Under the pieces are notes generated by a model. It searched no databases. It worked only from the letters and a program-made list of their open reading frames with translations, and was not told where the DNA came from. A stretch of 64,000 nt of DNA, from positions 24,696,000 through 24,759,999 of the forward strand of contig JAVTVX010000013.1 in assembly GCA_033439265.1 (NCBI GenBank), given 5' to 3'. A program made the translations under genes and the position numbers. Within the stretch, counting starts at the first letter, position 1. Each line of letters begins with the position of its first letter. Below are positions 12,848 through 26,279 of this stretch, one piece after another. This stretch comes from Dillenia suffruticosa. Lineage: Eukaryota; Streptophyta; Magnoliopsida; Dilleniales; Dilleniaceae.

Positions 12848-15800
12848 AGAGAGCAGAAAAAAAAATAATAATAAAACCGTTGCTAAAAGTCATTACCACA
12901 TATGATGCTGATGGGTAAGTGGCAACACTGGGAAGGATATGGGGGAACAATTTGCAGAGCGCATGATCCTCTCAGCAAGAAGAAAGTTTCTGAACAGACT
13001 GGCAACTAACAAATCCTGTCTGAACAACCGCTGAAAAAGATCTGCACATGAAAACCCAGAAATTGAAAGATCAATAGAGATAAAAAAACATATTGAGGTT
13101 TGGGAAGGATCTGCAGCCTAAAAGTAGAAAACATAATACCATGTGGGAGAACATTCCATGCAATCGTGTCAGTTACTGCTGTAAAAATCCAGTTCAGTTC
13201 TCCAAGAAGTGTTTTTCGATCAGTCTGCCGACCTGGGATTTTGTCTATAAGAGAATAATCAAGGGAGTCACGAAGCAAGGAACGTGTGCAGAACCTGAAA
13301 ACAGAACACCGCAATCAAAAAACCTGATGAACGAGCACAGGGATAAGTCATCAAAAAAGACAAACAAGGAGCAAAATGAAATGGGCAAGGAAACTACAAT
13401 GAGAAAACAAGCCATTGATCATCATAGTTTCTCAGAACATAAACCACAAACAGTTCAAAAGAAGCAAAGGAAACAAGTAAAAGCATGAACTGATTTAAAA
13501 CTTAAAGTACTGAATTGAGGAGAAAATTCGTTAAATGAAGAAAAGAGCGTTCATTCACAAGTAATAAATACAATAAATAAAAAAATAAAAAAAAAATGTA
13601 TTTTGAGCATGTCTAGCATGGCTACTTACTTTTGGCTTGTGACTTATAAATATTTTTCAACTTATTAAAAATAAGTAGCTAAGTGTTTGCATATCTGTTA
13701 AAGTTACTTTTAAATAATTTTAGCTCTTTCGTTAAAAGTGTTTAAAAGTAACTTATCTATCAAAATAACCAAAAGGGGTACGTGATGGCTTCTTTTTTGT
13801 TAAAGTGAAGATATGTGACCAATTAAAATTAATTAAGATATTTTTCCATGTAATACATAATAATTTGCAAATATGAGAGATTACACAAGAAAGAATGAAT
13901 TACTTTCGGGTTTGTCTGATATAAATAGGAAGGATGGTTGTTTTGGTCTTTTAAAAATAATTGGGGATAGTATAGTTTTTTTACATAGTCAAAGAGTAGC
14001 TAAAGAGTAACTATACTGATAAGTTAATAGTCAAAAGTAAGGGGGACCTTACTTCTGACTTTTTGACTTATTTTTAAGTAGATTGGTTTATTTATGCTTC
14101 TTACTTTGTACTTAAAAGTAGGTTTGACCACCTTATAAACCAACAAAACATGCTCTTTATAATTTGATTACAATCAAACGATGGCAAGAAAAAGGATAAA
14201 CATCAAACAGATAAATCCTTTTTCGAGTGATATTTGGAAGATGGAAGTACCTTTTAAGATTAAGGTTGAAACATAGACTCCATTTCTCAAAGAAATTAGC
14301 ACAAATGAGACCTTACGGAAAAGTAGATGGACTAGAGCTATATCTCCAAATATCTGCGTGCTATAGCAGGAATGTAACCCATGACACATTCTTTTCTACA
14401 ATGCTAATAGCTCAATGAATGTTTGGAACCTTCTCAAAAGCTAGAAGCGTTTATGGGGCTTGATTTCAATGGTTTGGATATTCCTTATAAACATAAATAC
14501 TTAAAATGATGGTAGATGAGCAGCGATTTAGTGCATTTGGATAAGAACAAAAGTTCATCCTTTTGAAAGACAAGAGTCTTCCTTTATATTATTATATACT
14601 CTCTGGGATCAGATGTTGTTCTAACTTCATCATGCTATATTGCAACAGGATTCTTTAAGAAAGGGGCACATTGCAACATGGTCTTTCAATTGAATACAAA
14701 CTTTTTGGTCATGAGTTTGTTTTTTCTTGACCCCCAACTATGTTGAGATTTACACTTAGTTGAATTGAATCAATAAGAAATAAGGCACTTCCTAATAGGG
14801 CACCAAGGAAACTCACTGCGTATATATAGGATTTATGCAAACAAAAGATAAAATATTTTCTGTAGATTAAGAAAAGAAAATAAAAACCTAAAACTTAAAG
14901 ATATGAACATTGCATATGGAGAAAACAGTAATGAACCATATTTATCAGATGGAGCAATTTCAGAAGGAAAGGGTATCACCATCTTAGTGCCATTTTGATT
15001 GGGGTAGTGAGGCAGGAGGTGAACACATCAGCTGGAAATTCCGCACTCTGAGGAAGAGTTTCATGTGCATCACAAGCTGCAAGCAGGATGCAATCCCTTG
15101 AGGAAGATCCTGAGGAACCCGAAGCACTTGAACCATACAGCTGTTGCAGGACAAGACAATAAAAAGATTATGAAGACACAAATTTGTCTTATAATGATGT
15201 AGTCATCAAATATCAGATCAAAATCGCCAAACTATTTGACAACCAAGACACTGCTGTCTACCTCTATGAAGGCATTGACGATCATTCCAGCTGCAGAGCA
15301 GTCAAAGACATATATTGACGGTGTCTTCAACCAGGAATCAAGTTCACTAATTCGCAAGGGGATGTACTGGGTGTAACTCTGTATCAAGGGTTGGTAATAG
15401 AATAAATGTAACCTGTACATGCCATAGAAAAACAGCTTACACAAATCTTCAGATAGAAATATAACCTTGTTGAAGAGCCAGATTTCACCATTAACAGTCG
15501 GTTTAGGCACACCATGCCCATTATAATGAAAGAGTACTCTTTCGGACTTAGCACACTTGCGACATGCATTACAAAGTTTCTTCACTTCCTCCACTGTTGG
15601 ATCCAGCTGAATTTTGTATCGAGCCTAAACATATTTCAAAATTTTAATTTAGAGATTGACATTCCACAACTACATTTTTTTAAGGAGAGAAGGAATTTCA
15701 CGCCAACATTATTAAGAATTTCTTACCCGGGCTTGCCATCTTTCATACTGACTATGCAGGGTTTTTCCAATTGTTTCAAGTGCCTTTTGAGCTGCCATCG

Positions 15801-18800
15801 AAAATGGATCTGGAGAGAAAAAAGGAAAAAGAAACAAGATTTATAATTGTCATAATCCATAGGTCTGCCATACAAAACCTCAGGGCAAGAAGACACACGC
15901 AAACACGCACACACGCACACGCGCGCGCGCGCGCGTGCACACACAGAGCACATCAAAAGCATGTAATGTTAGATACATGACGAACTATCAAAATAATTTT
16001 ATTATCTAATCAATAGGTTCATCAGGACTTGGTGATGGAATATATCCAAAACAAAGGTTTTCCCATTTAACTACCCACCAAAGATCATTTGGATTAAGAA
16101 TACCATTTTCCCTTTTCTCAAGAATTGCATAAATATTATGGTCCACCAAAGGAACGAAATGGTAGAATATCTCTTTTGCATCTCAATATTGCCAACTATG
16201 CCTAAAAAACTTCCGGTGAAAACAGGACTGCATTTGGTACCATCCAACACATTGGGAAACTTGAACACTTAAAAACTTCCTTCTATATCTTTTTTTTATA
16301 ATAGATATATCCTTTAACCTATGCAGCCCTTCACCCACAACATTGCAACTTTGAACAACCTCTGGGTACTCAACGAGATAAATAACACGAAAACAATTAT
16401 AACCCCCCAGCCAAAAGAGGGGGGGAAGCCCATAAAGGAGGGCTTTATGTATTCTAAAACAGCACCCATGCCTCTAGGACTCAAATGAAATTTCCAGGAG
16501 ATTAGGAATGGGCTTTGTATGACGCAAGACTTGGAAATATGTACAATTATATAATCACCATTTCATCCATCCATGAATCAGTTTGCAACAAATTATACAC
16601 AACAAAGATAAGAACACTGACAAGAATACTCTCAAAGGATGCAAACGACCAACAGCATCAAGCAAAGCAGATTATCAATACAATTCAAGCAACCAATATT
16701 TTGTGTCTATTATCCCTTAAAGATGGAACAAGGACAGTACCAGTACCCATACTGTGCATTTACATGTGTGTTAATCTTACAGAAAGAAAAAAAGGACTGT
16801 ACCTATCCAGCATTCCATCCGAGCGCAAGGAGATATCTTAATTACATCAGGCGGATCAACACTAATGTTTAAACATAGGACAAGGGCTACACAACCTGTT
16901 TTCATCTGCACTAAGATTTAGAGAAAATTAATTTATGTACATAAAATCAAACTGTAAAAAGAAATTTAATTTACAAGAAGGATAATAGTTTCACAGAGAA
17001 AATTAAGTTATGTACATTAAATCAAACTGTAAAAAGAAATTTAATTTACAAGAAGGATAATAGTTTCACACTGGAAAGAAAGCCCGGTTAATAACACAAC
17101 ATATGTCAGAGACTTGACACTGCATATATGTACCCTCCTTTCATAGCATTCAAAGAAGAAGACAAATTTGATTACCATGTCTTTAAGGACAAAGGCAAAG
17201 AAATAGAAACAACCATAAGATAGGGCTGAAAACAGTCCATACCAAATCATATTCAAGCTAGGCTCATTTCCTAAATGAACTATATGAGCCAAGCCGAGGC
17301 TTAGTCACAAAGAAGCCAGAAAATCTCATCCAAGCTAGGTTCTTTAACTATTTGCACAAACCGGGCCAAACCTCAACAAGTCTGAAAAACAACATAATCA
17401 AAATTGCATCCAACCTAGGTTCATTAAACTAGTTGAAGGAGACAAGCATTCCGGGCACCACACTAACGGGCCCTGGGCCTCTAACATTTCATGGTAGCAG
17501 AATGGTGGTAGAATGACGAGCCCAGCCCTAAACCAGGTGACCATGGCTCAAATAAAGCATTTCAGAGTGTTTGCAGAGTCCTACAGTTATACCAGGATGT
17601 TCACACAACATTGGTGACCCCTCCCCACACTTAATCTAGCAAGCAAGGAAAAAAAAAAAGAAAAGAAAAGAAAAAAAACTAGTTGAAGAAGAAACTATGA
17701 ACAAACAGAACCAAGAGTTCACCATGAATAATAAGCCATACAGTAGACACCAAGGAGATGCTATCCAAATTTTCAGAGGAGAATTATATCTAAACACAAG
17801 ATAGGAAACATAAAAGAGCAAACAATATAAATGTTTGAAGCATACCCCCAAATCAAAATTTTGACCTAACAATTATTTACATTGGCACTGTTTATAGAAT
17901 CTAAAGCCCGTAGCAAAATCCAACTAGTGTGGGACATAAAGTTTAATTGAGTTGAATATACCAATAATTTAACACTATTCTTTAAGTGGGACTTACTACA
18001 GCCTTAAGATAGCTCTACTTGTGACTAGTGTCATAGGTTCAAAAGCAAGGATCTCTCCTCATACAAAAGCAAATCTGCTTATATTTGCACTCTTCTTATC
18101 GTGATCTTTAAGAGAGCTCAACTATTAGAATGCCCATTTCACTGGCCTATTATGCTTCCAGGTTTCTAGAAGGCTTAGCGGAAGTAGAAGATTATAAAAC
18201 TTAAGCAGATGGCAATTTAAGGCTGGCTTAGATTGTATAAAGCAACTCAAATTGCCTGCCAACCTAATAAAGATGATCATAACAATCTCACTGCAAAAAC
18301 TATTTGTATCCGTCAGCCACTTTTACCAGCCAATCTGTCACGTGCATATAAGCCAAACTGCCCAAAGTGCAAGAGGATTACCCGTGTCTTCTGTGTGTGT
18401 TTATTATACACAGACGGGCTACATGAATGAAAGTTGCATCTCAAGTGCGCACATTGCAACTTCTATGAAGAAGCTCCATCCAAGAAGGCATCCTTTTGGT
18501 AGAATGAAAATGAGCACTGAAATGTAGAGAGTTGAGGCGATATCATGACAGCTAAGAAAACCGTTTTGACAAGTTGTGGGGGTTTAGCCCACTGATCTGG
18601 TATGTAAGTTTCAGCTCCTTGCTGCAGTAGGAAAAAGGTTGCACTCCTCCCTTACTCCTTGTTGACAAGGGAAATATTTTCACAATAAAAAACAGACACC
18701 ATAAATTTCTAGAAGAAAATCCTTTCCCAAGTATCAGTCACCGTCAAGCAGGTTTGCTTGAAAAATCTTGGACCCATGTCTTTCGGAGATCTATTAACCC

Positions 18801-20341
18801 CCTCCCCCAATGCTGCCAGGGCTAAGGCCAAACAAAAGCAACAAATTGGAGAAGATTGATATGAAGACTAAGACAAAGTGCAGCTTCAAACCCTAAAGAA
18901 CATAGAGAGAGAGAGAGAGAGAGAGAGATGATTGACTAGGAAGATCTTCTCTGGCAAGGGGCTTTTGCAGTTGACATGTTTGGAGAAAAAAATTAATGAC
19001 TTAAACTAGTTTGGAAGAATAGTATAGATATTTACTTTGTTATGGGAAAATAGCGCAGAGATTTACTACCCTAGGAAAATCCCTCGATCTTCTCTAAATA
19101 ATTACCCACATTAAAATACCGTTATCCTTTCCTTGATCTTCTTTAGAAAGTCGGTTGTATTGGTTTTTTGTTAAGGTAGGACACTGAATATAAATTTATT
19201 TCCTATATTATCTGGTTTTACGCCTCCGGATTGCAAAGGCAGCACATTTGGTATCGTGTGGTCCGGATTTTAATTCCATAAGGAGTAGAGCAAATTAGGA
19301 AACTATGTATAAAAGTATTCCGTAACATATACTATATTCATCTTTTAGTAAATTAGTAACATCATATCAAGTAATTCGGCGCGGAATGCACATAAACATG
19401 CAAAGCATGCAATACAAAACAAGCTTCGTAAAACAAGATACAACTACTAACATATCTAGCAACTTTAATAAGGCCATGGGCCCTCTTTTAATGCTTGACA
19501 TGCAAACGTTGCCATTTTACTTTGCTCTAGACATCTTGTATTATGTCATTGCAAAGTTAAAACTAAGCCCAAAGAAATCCCGCTTAGAGACTTTCCAATT
19601 CACTTATATCACCAATATTAGACACCAACAAGTGCTCTACAGCACTAGGATGATTGTTCTGTGTTTCACAATTCAAGTGGCCAACCAAAAGCCTGACTAA
19701 TGTCTACATCAACATTCAAAACATTTGGATTGCTAAGATAATTGCTCTCACACCCAAGCCTTTAGTGACTACCCAAGACCAAACCCAACATTAGTATACA
19801 ATCATGGGCAGGGCTATCCTTTAATGTAGTGGCTTTAATGGTTACCAATGTCACAGCCCTAATAATGACACGCGCGCACACAGACACACACAAAAAATTA
19901 GGGTTTTACAGTTCAAGAGAATCGAGGTCATACCCACACAAGTTCAATTAAGATAAACTACAAAGCACAATAATGTGAATTAAACTACGACAAAAGAAAG
20001 CAAGAAAGAGGGCTTACTCGATCCTTAGGCCGCCATTTGGAGACCAAACCACTATCAGACGGACCAGACTGCGTGCAGGCTTCGAAAGCATCATGCCGAA
20101 GCTCACACAGCACCTGAGTCTGCGGCAGATAGGCCATACTCGTTGTGGTATTACTGGTAGTAGCAGCATTGCCATAACTACTACTCGCAGTCTCCGAATC
20201 CCTATCCCTCCTCTGTACACCACCAACACCAAAATCACTACTACTCTCTTCGTGACTACTCGAGCACTCGTCCAAGTGATTAGGAACCGAAACAACCGAC
20301 GATTGCGAGAATCTAGAAGCCATCAAATCTCCCAATGCCAT
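3870..20341 (-). CDS. RAPTOR1: RAPTOR, regulatory-associated protein of TOR (TORC1 subunit), complete
   Basis: RAPTOR presents substrates such as S6 kinase to TOR kinase and is the core of plant growth and nutrient signalling. I assembled 23 in-phase exons (minus strand, 5' to 3'): 20018-20341, 16803-16905, 15727-15809, 15466-15624, 15262-15378, 14980-15140, 13140-13294, 12897-13041, 12696-12774, 12460-12561, 11621-11704, 11423-11533, 10824-11177, 10550-10736, 9049-9666, 8607-8936, 8389-8512, 7577-7701, 7319-7464, 7088-7189, 5042-5127, 4335-4419, 3870-4208. They sum to 4119 nt, 1372 aa, close to the ~1340 aa of Arabidopsis RAPTOR1B. The N-terminal caspase-like domain has its His in [11 protein letters not shown] (about residue 203) and Cys in FDCSAAG (about 250). 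HEAT/armadillo repeats follow ([20 protein letters not shown] and [15 protein letters not shown] regions), then a Ser-rich linker, then C-terminal WD40 repeats from about residue 1040, ending DENSQAR. The donor at 7086-7087 (GTGGGT) is weak. Intron 1 is 3.1 kb. No break was seen. Confidence 0.96.
10431..10530. repeat. 50-bp tandem duplication in a RAPTOR intron
   Basis: Two adjacent 50-bp units beginning GAAGCATGATAAAAATTCA, with only a few differences, lie just outside the donor of the exon at 10550-10736. A local slippage or unequal-exchange duplication. Confidence 0.85.
12821..12847. repeat. (CT)n microsatellite in RAPTOR intron
   Basis: Perfect CT dinucleotide run of about 13 repeats, between the exons at 12696-12774 and 12897-13041. 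Confidence 0.95.
13605..14155. mobile_element. MITE-like element in RAPTOR intron 6
   Basis: The 551-bp AT-rich segment begins GAGCATGTCTAGCATGG and its right end, read on the other strand, begins GAGCATGTTTTGTTGGTTT, so the termini are imperfect inverted repeats. Further in, both sides carry matching TACTTTT/AAAAGTA-rich stretches. It has no coding capacity. Similar (G)GGCATGTTTGG termini occur in plant hAT-like MITEs, hence the class guess. No clean 8-bp target duplication is visible in the flanking A/T-rich DNA, so the copy is old or the ends are slightly misplaced. Confidence 0.5.
15893..15950. repeat. Alternating purine-pyrimidine (AC)n(GC)n tract in RAPTOR intron 2
   Basis: A run of CA/CG dinucleotides, with a pure (CG)n core around 15921-15935, sits just upstream of the 83-nt exon 3. 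Such tracts can adopt left-handed Z-DNA and are usually length-polymorphic. Confidence 0.9.
16921..17070. repeat. 75-bp tandem duplication in RAPTOR intron 1
   Basis: Two adjacent 75-bp units (16921-16995 and 16996-17070) starting GAGAAAATTAA and ending AATAGTTTCACA differ at only about two positions. The near identity implies a recent event. It lies immediately beyond the acceptor of exon 2. Confidence 0.92.
18904..18928. repeat. (AG)n microsatellite in RAPTOR intron 1
   Basis: Perfect AG dinucleotide run of about 12 repeats in the first intron. Confidence 0.95.
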
Positions 20342-20679
20342 TCAATTCAACAAAACCCTACCTTTCTTGTCCTAAAAGAATCCAACCAAAATCAAAAACA
20401 ATGGCCAGAAATGTCACCGTTTCAACCCCAATCTTCTTCGACAGAGAAACAGAGAAGACATGTCCTAATCAACGAAGCCGCTAAACCAGCGGCGCATAGA
20501 GATTCGTCTGAGGAATGAGAGAGAATCCAGCTCCGCAAACCCTAGAGAAATCAATCACTTAACAAAAAGGAAAGAAGAAAAACCTGCCTTACAAGCTTTA
20601 TGTTACAAACCCTAAATCTTTTGCCAGGAGAAAGTGGAGGCGCAAACCAGAGGCGGCATATTAACATGAGAGAGAAAAG

Positions 20680-20720
<41 letters not shown>

Positions 20721-20990
20721 GTGTTTCCCTGTTTTTTGATCAATTTTATTTATTTTCTTTGCCCTTTTTTGGGGGTTGTATTTCTATTTCCATCTTTTAG
20801 TTTTTTCTTTTTTTTTTGTGATTTTTTATTTTTTTGAAAGAGCATGAGTAGCTGTTGGGTGTGCATAGTGTTTTGTATCTTTACATGTGATATATATATA
20901 TATATATATATATTTTCCCTGTTACAAGTATCCGTATCCTTGGCAAATCGCACGCGGCCCAATGCCCTTGCTTGTGGGCCTTGACCCAAA
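20342..20990 (-). promoter_or_regulatory. RAPTOR 5' leader and proximal promoter
   Basis: Reading away from the RAPTOR start, the first few hundred bases are the likely 5' leader. A long GA/CT microsatellite follows at 20683-20720, then a TA dinucleotide run at 20890-20913. Two site-II (TGGGCC) elements sit at 20956-20961 (minus orientation) and 20975-20980 (plus orientation). TGGGCC motifs are TCP-factor sites common in promoters of plant growth and translation genes, which suits a TOR-pathway component. The transcription start itself cannot be placed. Confidence 0.45.
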
Positions 20991-23900
20991 TTCACCATTT
21001 GAAATTAATTAATTTATTGTGCTAACTAATAGTTAATTAATTAATTACCAACAAAGTTGCCCAAGTGAATCAGAAATTGCTACGATAATCATGGATTTAA
21101 AATTAAAAATGAAAATTGAAAATGAAATAAATTGACCCTTGGTTGGAATCAAAATGAAAAATAAATTTAATTTATTTAAAATTAATTTAATTACGACTAA
21201 AATCAAAATTTAAAATTTGAAATACAAATGAATTTTTATGTTTAGAACTCGTGAGATTTATTTGCTTAATAACTCTTGAGATTTCTTTGGGTAAAATAAT
21301 AATTGAAAAGTAAAGTGGATTGACTCTATAAATTCTTGTAAAGTTTAATTACAAATTATATCTTTTTTTTGTTGATTTGAAAATCGAATTATAAATGAAT
21401 TTTATGTTTTCTTTTTAATTTCCCGTAAAAAAAATATAGAGTCTATTTGAATTCAAATATGATCTAAAAGTGCTTCCAAATAATTGAGCTGCAAAAGGGT
21501 TTAACACTTTAATTAGAATAAATTAATTGTGAAAATATTTCTAGCAGAGGGTATTTTGCCACACTTTAACACTTTAATTACCACTTGATATTTTTGTGAG
21601 TTGCGACCATAGTACGCGATTTCTCGATAGAGTTATCGTGATTTTTTTAGTAATATTATTTACTCTCGCTACCCTTTTATGTAACAAAATGAAAAAGAAA
21701 AATAATTATGTTTTAAATAATAATATTTTGTATATCTAAAAATGTAATCTAATATATATTTATTAAATATTGATAAATGCATGAATTAGGTACAATATTT
21801 TCGTCAATATTACCATAATATTGCCATAAATTAGGGTTTTTAATACTTTTAGAAAGCACGTTTTCCACGAATACTTGTAAAAGTATTTATTATTGTGGTT
21901 ACACCTTAATAGTCGTAAAGCTATTAAATATGCTTTGAAAACCAAATATATTTATAGATCGTACCATATATCATATTATAAATTTATTATTTCCTTCGCA
22001 TTCAATATACTTATTATAAACCTTCGATGCAAGGCCTTTTCCTTTAGCTAAGCAAACGTGATTGGTCCTCCCATCATATTGTGAATATTTTTTTTATATT
22101 ATATCAATCGGTATCTAAAATTATATTTCGATTAATTCAATTTTAAATTTATAATGACCTATTTAAGAGATTACCCTCTTAATATAATTTTTTTCATATC
22201 CAAATCAAGAATCGAATTCAGAACGTTGATTAAAAAATATAATAATATATTCTATTAAACTAACTGATCATCGATCATCGTATCCATATCGTGGATATCA
22301 ACCTTTTCGTTGTCACGAGGGAGATGGATTTCACTCCAATTTTGGAGGAATGAAGACGTGATTTTAATTACTTTTAATTTTTAAATATATTTCCATTCAT
22401 TCCGAAAAAAATTATAATTTAAATAACAAATTTGTTTATATAAATAAACATATTTAAATTTGGACCTGTATAATTAATTAAGCAAAGTGGGATTAAATTT
22501 GTTTTTTGTTCGTTTTTTACTGGCGCAATTCAACTCTATTTTATTTTAAAAAAAATAAACAAAGTATTTTTACTCGATTGCAACCTTTTTGGAAAAAAAA
22601 ATACAAAAAAAAAAAAAGAATGAGTCCATGATATAGTACATAATAAGTACACCTCCTCCTTGAAAAGCCAAAGAAAGAGGGTTTGAGCCCTTCCTATCTC
22701 CATTTACAAAAATGAACTATAAATTTCAAATTAACATTAAAGTTATTTATGAGTTAAAATTGATGATGATCATAATCCTCACCTAGTATTGCAAACCCAG
22801 CGATATTCTCCCCCCCCCCCCCCGGGGGAAATTGTCCCAATCCAACCATAGGTGTATTTTTATGTTTAAATGTAATGATTTTGTGGAAAAATTTAGGTAG
22901 AAATTTTGTTATTTGAAATTTAAAATTCATGTCTTTTTTCTATTTCTGTATTTAACAAAATAAAAGTAAATTCATGTAAAAATTTCTACTAAAATTTTTT
23001 CTGTCAAATGAACAAAAAGACACATTACAATTTATTAGTATTTTGAAAGAATTGTTGTAACGTTGTATAATATAAGGGGATAACGTTATTATGGTCGTGC
23101 CTAAAAAGGAAAGCAATTCTCTTAGTTTGAAAAAAAAAAAAATTATATGTAAGAAATTCTAAAGTTAGATCAGGAAAATTAAGTTGAGGTAATCAGCAAT
23201 GCCAAAGTAGGAGGAAATCCAACAAGCAGGCAATGATACGCCCCAGAAGCACTACAACTGCTTATGGGATATGCTGATAGGATAGGATTAATTTGAAGCC
23301 ATATGCTATGACTTTGTGTGTCGCGATCTTTGCAAGTCTTTTTATTTATCTTTTTATGCACACAAGGCTGAGCTTAATGATTCAGCATTTCATATCAAAA
23401 TGCAACTCTTTTTTTTTTAATATATCCACGCGTGCAGTCACAACAAAGCCGTCTACGTGTTTGTCAATATGCCTCTTTTTTTTTTTTTTTTTTGAATTCT
23501 TCTCTATCAAGGATATTGCTTCTGCTACTGCTACTGCTACATATGTACATATGGATGAAATGGACAGGAACATAATTGGACTTTTTGTATTTTCTTATGA
23601 AATTGGCAAAATAAATTGAAAGAGTACTGTTGTGGACAACCCCAACTTTATAATCCATTAAGAAAGAATTATGAGGTCTCACATAAAATAAAAATAAAAA
23701 ATAAAAAAATAAAAATAAAAGCCATAAGATAAAACCCATTCAACAAAGCATTCCCTTTTGGCCTTTCAATGGGTTTCATATGAAGTGAAGGCGCTAGCTA
23801 GGGTGCACTGCAGTTGTGATCTCTGCCCACACAGACAAATAGAGAAACTCAAGGCCCATCCAGAACCTTGTTTTGGAATAGTAAGTTTGGCATATAGGAA

Positions 23901-25973
23901 TGAAACTAGGGCAAGGATTTGTGGCCAGTTAATGTCCAATCACTTTATTTGCATCAAATGTACCAATTTATTCAACTAATTAAATAAATATTAGCTTAAA
24001 TAAATTGATAGAATTATGTTTTAAATGAGTCAAAATTCAAACATATAGTGATTCTCTTAACTTGTATAACTTGCAGAATATGTCTATTTGAACAATATCT
24101 TAGAATTTTATGAGGCACCTTAATTCCTGCATGACGTTCATGACTATGAGCGTGAGTGTTGGGGGGTCTGAACCGAATGTGGGTGCGGTGGTTTTGCAAT
24201 GCAGCTCAAGCAAGAGAGAGGCCATATTAAAAGTGAAGAAGACAAAGGCGTCTAGATAATCAAATGACTGGCCTACCTCATATTCCAAATTTCTCTCTCT
24301 CTCTCTCTCTCTCCACACCATCTTCATATTTGTATTTAATGGCGACATAGGGGAAAAGGTTGACCTAGAAATCTTAAAATCTATTAAAAATGTATAAACA
24401 ACTTTATCAACTTTCTCAAGTCCAGCTTTCCCTGCTTTTTGTGCACCATACACCCCATATAAAAAATAAAAGGAAGGAACCCCAAAAAGGTAGCACTATA
24501 TTGAAGCTGAAGCAACATCAACAGCGCGTGAAAACACAATCCAACCATATCATAAAATTGATGTCCCACTCCTCCGCTGCCTTGCCTCAAAAACCTTGAC
24601 AGGGGTGAAGAGAAGAGCGCGTTTGATTTAGTAACCCCCCAAAGCAGGGCATATTTGTGAGTGAGCGAGTTGAGAGTTGAGGAGATTCGACAATGGCATA
24701 CTGTTCACATGCTTTCCTCCCCTCACAATTTCGCACCTGGACAACACTGACAAAGATGCCCCGACTCATGAGTCATGTGTCACTATTCCATGCCTTACTT
24801 TGACCATTATCAAGCGAATGAAGACACCCACCAACCATCATTTATGTATGTATGTATATAATATATATATAGACACACACATATATATTTCTACTCGTCT
24901 CTTCCTTTGTCTATCAAGAGTTAATGTAGTGAGACGAAATCATATTGTATAAATAATTTCTTATATTATTAGTCCACCAAATCTATATTTATGAAGATTT
25001 CAATTATTAGATTTTAAACGGTCAATATAAAAATTTTACTGATCGACGTAATTACCATACATTTTTGCTTCTCATTTTATTTGTTTGTTTTGGCAAACAA
25101 TGATAAAGTTATATTAAAGGGCGCCAAAGACACAAATCACTTGTTTTTTTTTTTTTTTTTTTTTTGAGAACAGAGTATAAAAATAAATCGGATGATCCTA
25201 TTCAAACCCTTCAATTTTTAGGGAAAAACATGATTACCATTTTATAACCTCTTAGACACATTAAGGCAGAAACAGGGTAAGTGCAACTTAAGAATACTGT
25301 TGGTATGAAAATATAACTTTGTACTACTCAACATTGAAAAGTCATTATCCTCCGTAACACTATATTTCGTCACTGCAGTGTATTTCAAAATAATAAATAA
25401 CATTGAGAATTCAGATGAAGAACAAAGATAAGATAGATACTAATCTTGCCCTCTCTGGCATCCCTATGGATCACCTAATCTGGAAGAAAATATCAAACAG
25501 AATGCAAATAATGGGGCTTAATTTGAGAGTTAAGTTGGTTGCTAAGGTTTGGTTGATGCTTGGGCTCATAATAGTCAAAGTAAGGTCACCATCTTGGGCT
25601 TAGGGTCCTCTAAAACAATCTCAAAAGGTAATAAAAGTCATTGCAGCGATAGGACCCTACAGTCACAGAGCATATGCGGCTTGCATTTGGCAATTTAGTA
25701 TACAGTGTTTTGGGTGTGTGGGCCAATTGGACCAGCTTGTGCTAAATAAAAGAGACAAAAGGACCATTTCCAAACGGCAACCTGGCTTTACAGCGAATCA
25801 AGAGGTTGCTTTACAACGAATTGCAAGCTCATAAATCTTCCTCTTTGTAAGTGCTTGCTTCACAGGCTCTCACTCATGGAGGTATGGAATTTGAGAAATT
25901 GATGTTTCCTTTTTTTTTTTTTTGGTGCTTATGTTTCCTTTTTGCAGGGCAGAGAACATAAATGAGCATGATG

Positions 25974-26004
<31 letters not shown>

Positions 26005-26186
26005 CTCAGCTAGCAAGATACATCGTTTTGAGTTGTGGTGGGACATTTTCAGTGTAGTATCGCCCCAGTGCTATGCAAGTAGAAGAACGTTGATCCAATT
26101 AGTTACGGTCTTGATCCCTATTTACACCAGGCAAACAGTTTGATTGTCAGAGAATACTTGCCAAAAGCTAGACAAATTGTCAATGA
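20991..26186. other. Gene-poor AT-rich region with microsatellites
   Basis: No coding exon could be supported. The stretch contains a C14G5 run at 22810-22828, CT runs at 24292-24313 and 25974-26001, long A or T tracts near 22590, 23470 and 25145, and a decayed dispersed-repeat copy near 22100-22280. Short open frames here lack homology, splice context or codon bias and are taken as chance. Confidence 0.6.
22100..22280. repeat. Dispersed repeat family, degraded copy 1
   Basis: Contains the order GGTATCTA...TTTCGATTAATTCA...TAATGACC, then a segment resembling GTTGATTAA and a terminal 'lost-frame' motif (ACTAACTGATCATCG). The same order recurs near 39.15, 46.4 and 50.26 kb. It is a non-coding repeat, possibly SINE-like, recognised only by internal comparison. 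Confidence 0.35.
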
Positions 26187-26257
26187 GTTTCAGTTCAAGT
26201 GATATCAATCCCCCTCTTCAAATAATAGACTCGAATTCGAGTCTCGCTATAAACCAA
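26187..26257 (+). repeat. Left member of an inverted repeat pair around a LINE relic
   Basis: The segment GTTTCAGTTCAAGTGATATC...AATAGACTCGAATTCGAGTCTC recurs in reverse orientation at about 27984-28060 with roughly three quarters identity by eye. The two copies bracket the LINE relic. Confidence 0.6.
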
Positions 26258-26279
26258 AAAAAGAAAGAAAAAAGCTAGA

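Noticed and set aside
20093..20518. 141-codon plus-strand open frame overlapping the RAPTOR start
   Set aside because: It lies antisense to RAPTOR exon 1 and its leader, is Thr/Ser/Ile-rich as expected of a mirror frame, and matches no family.
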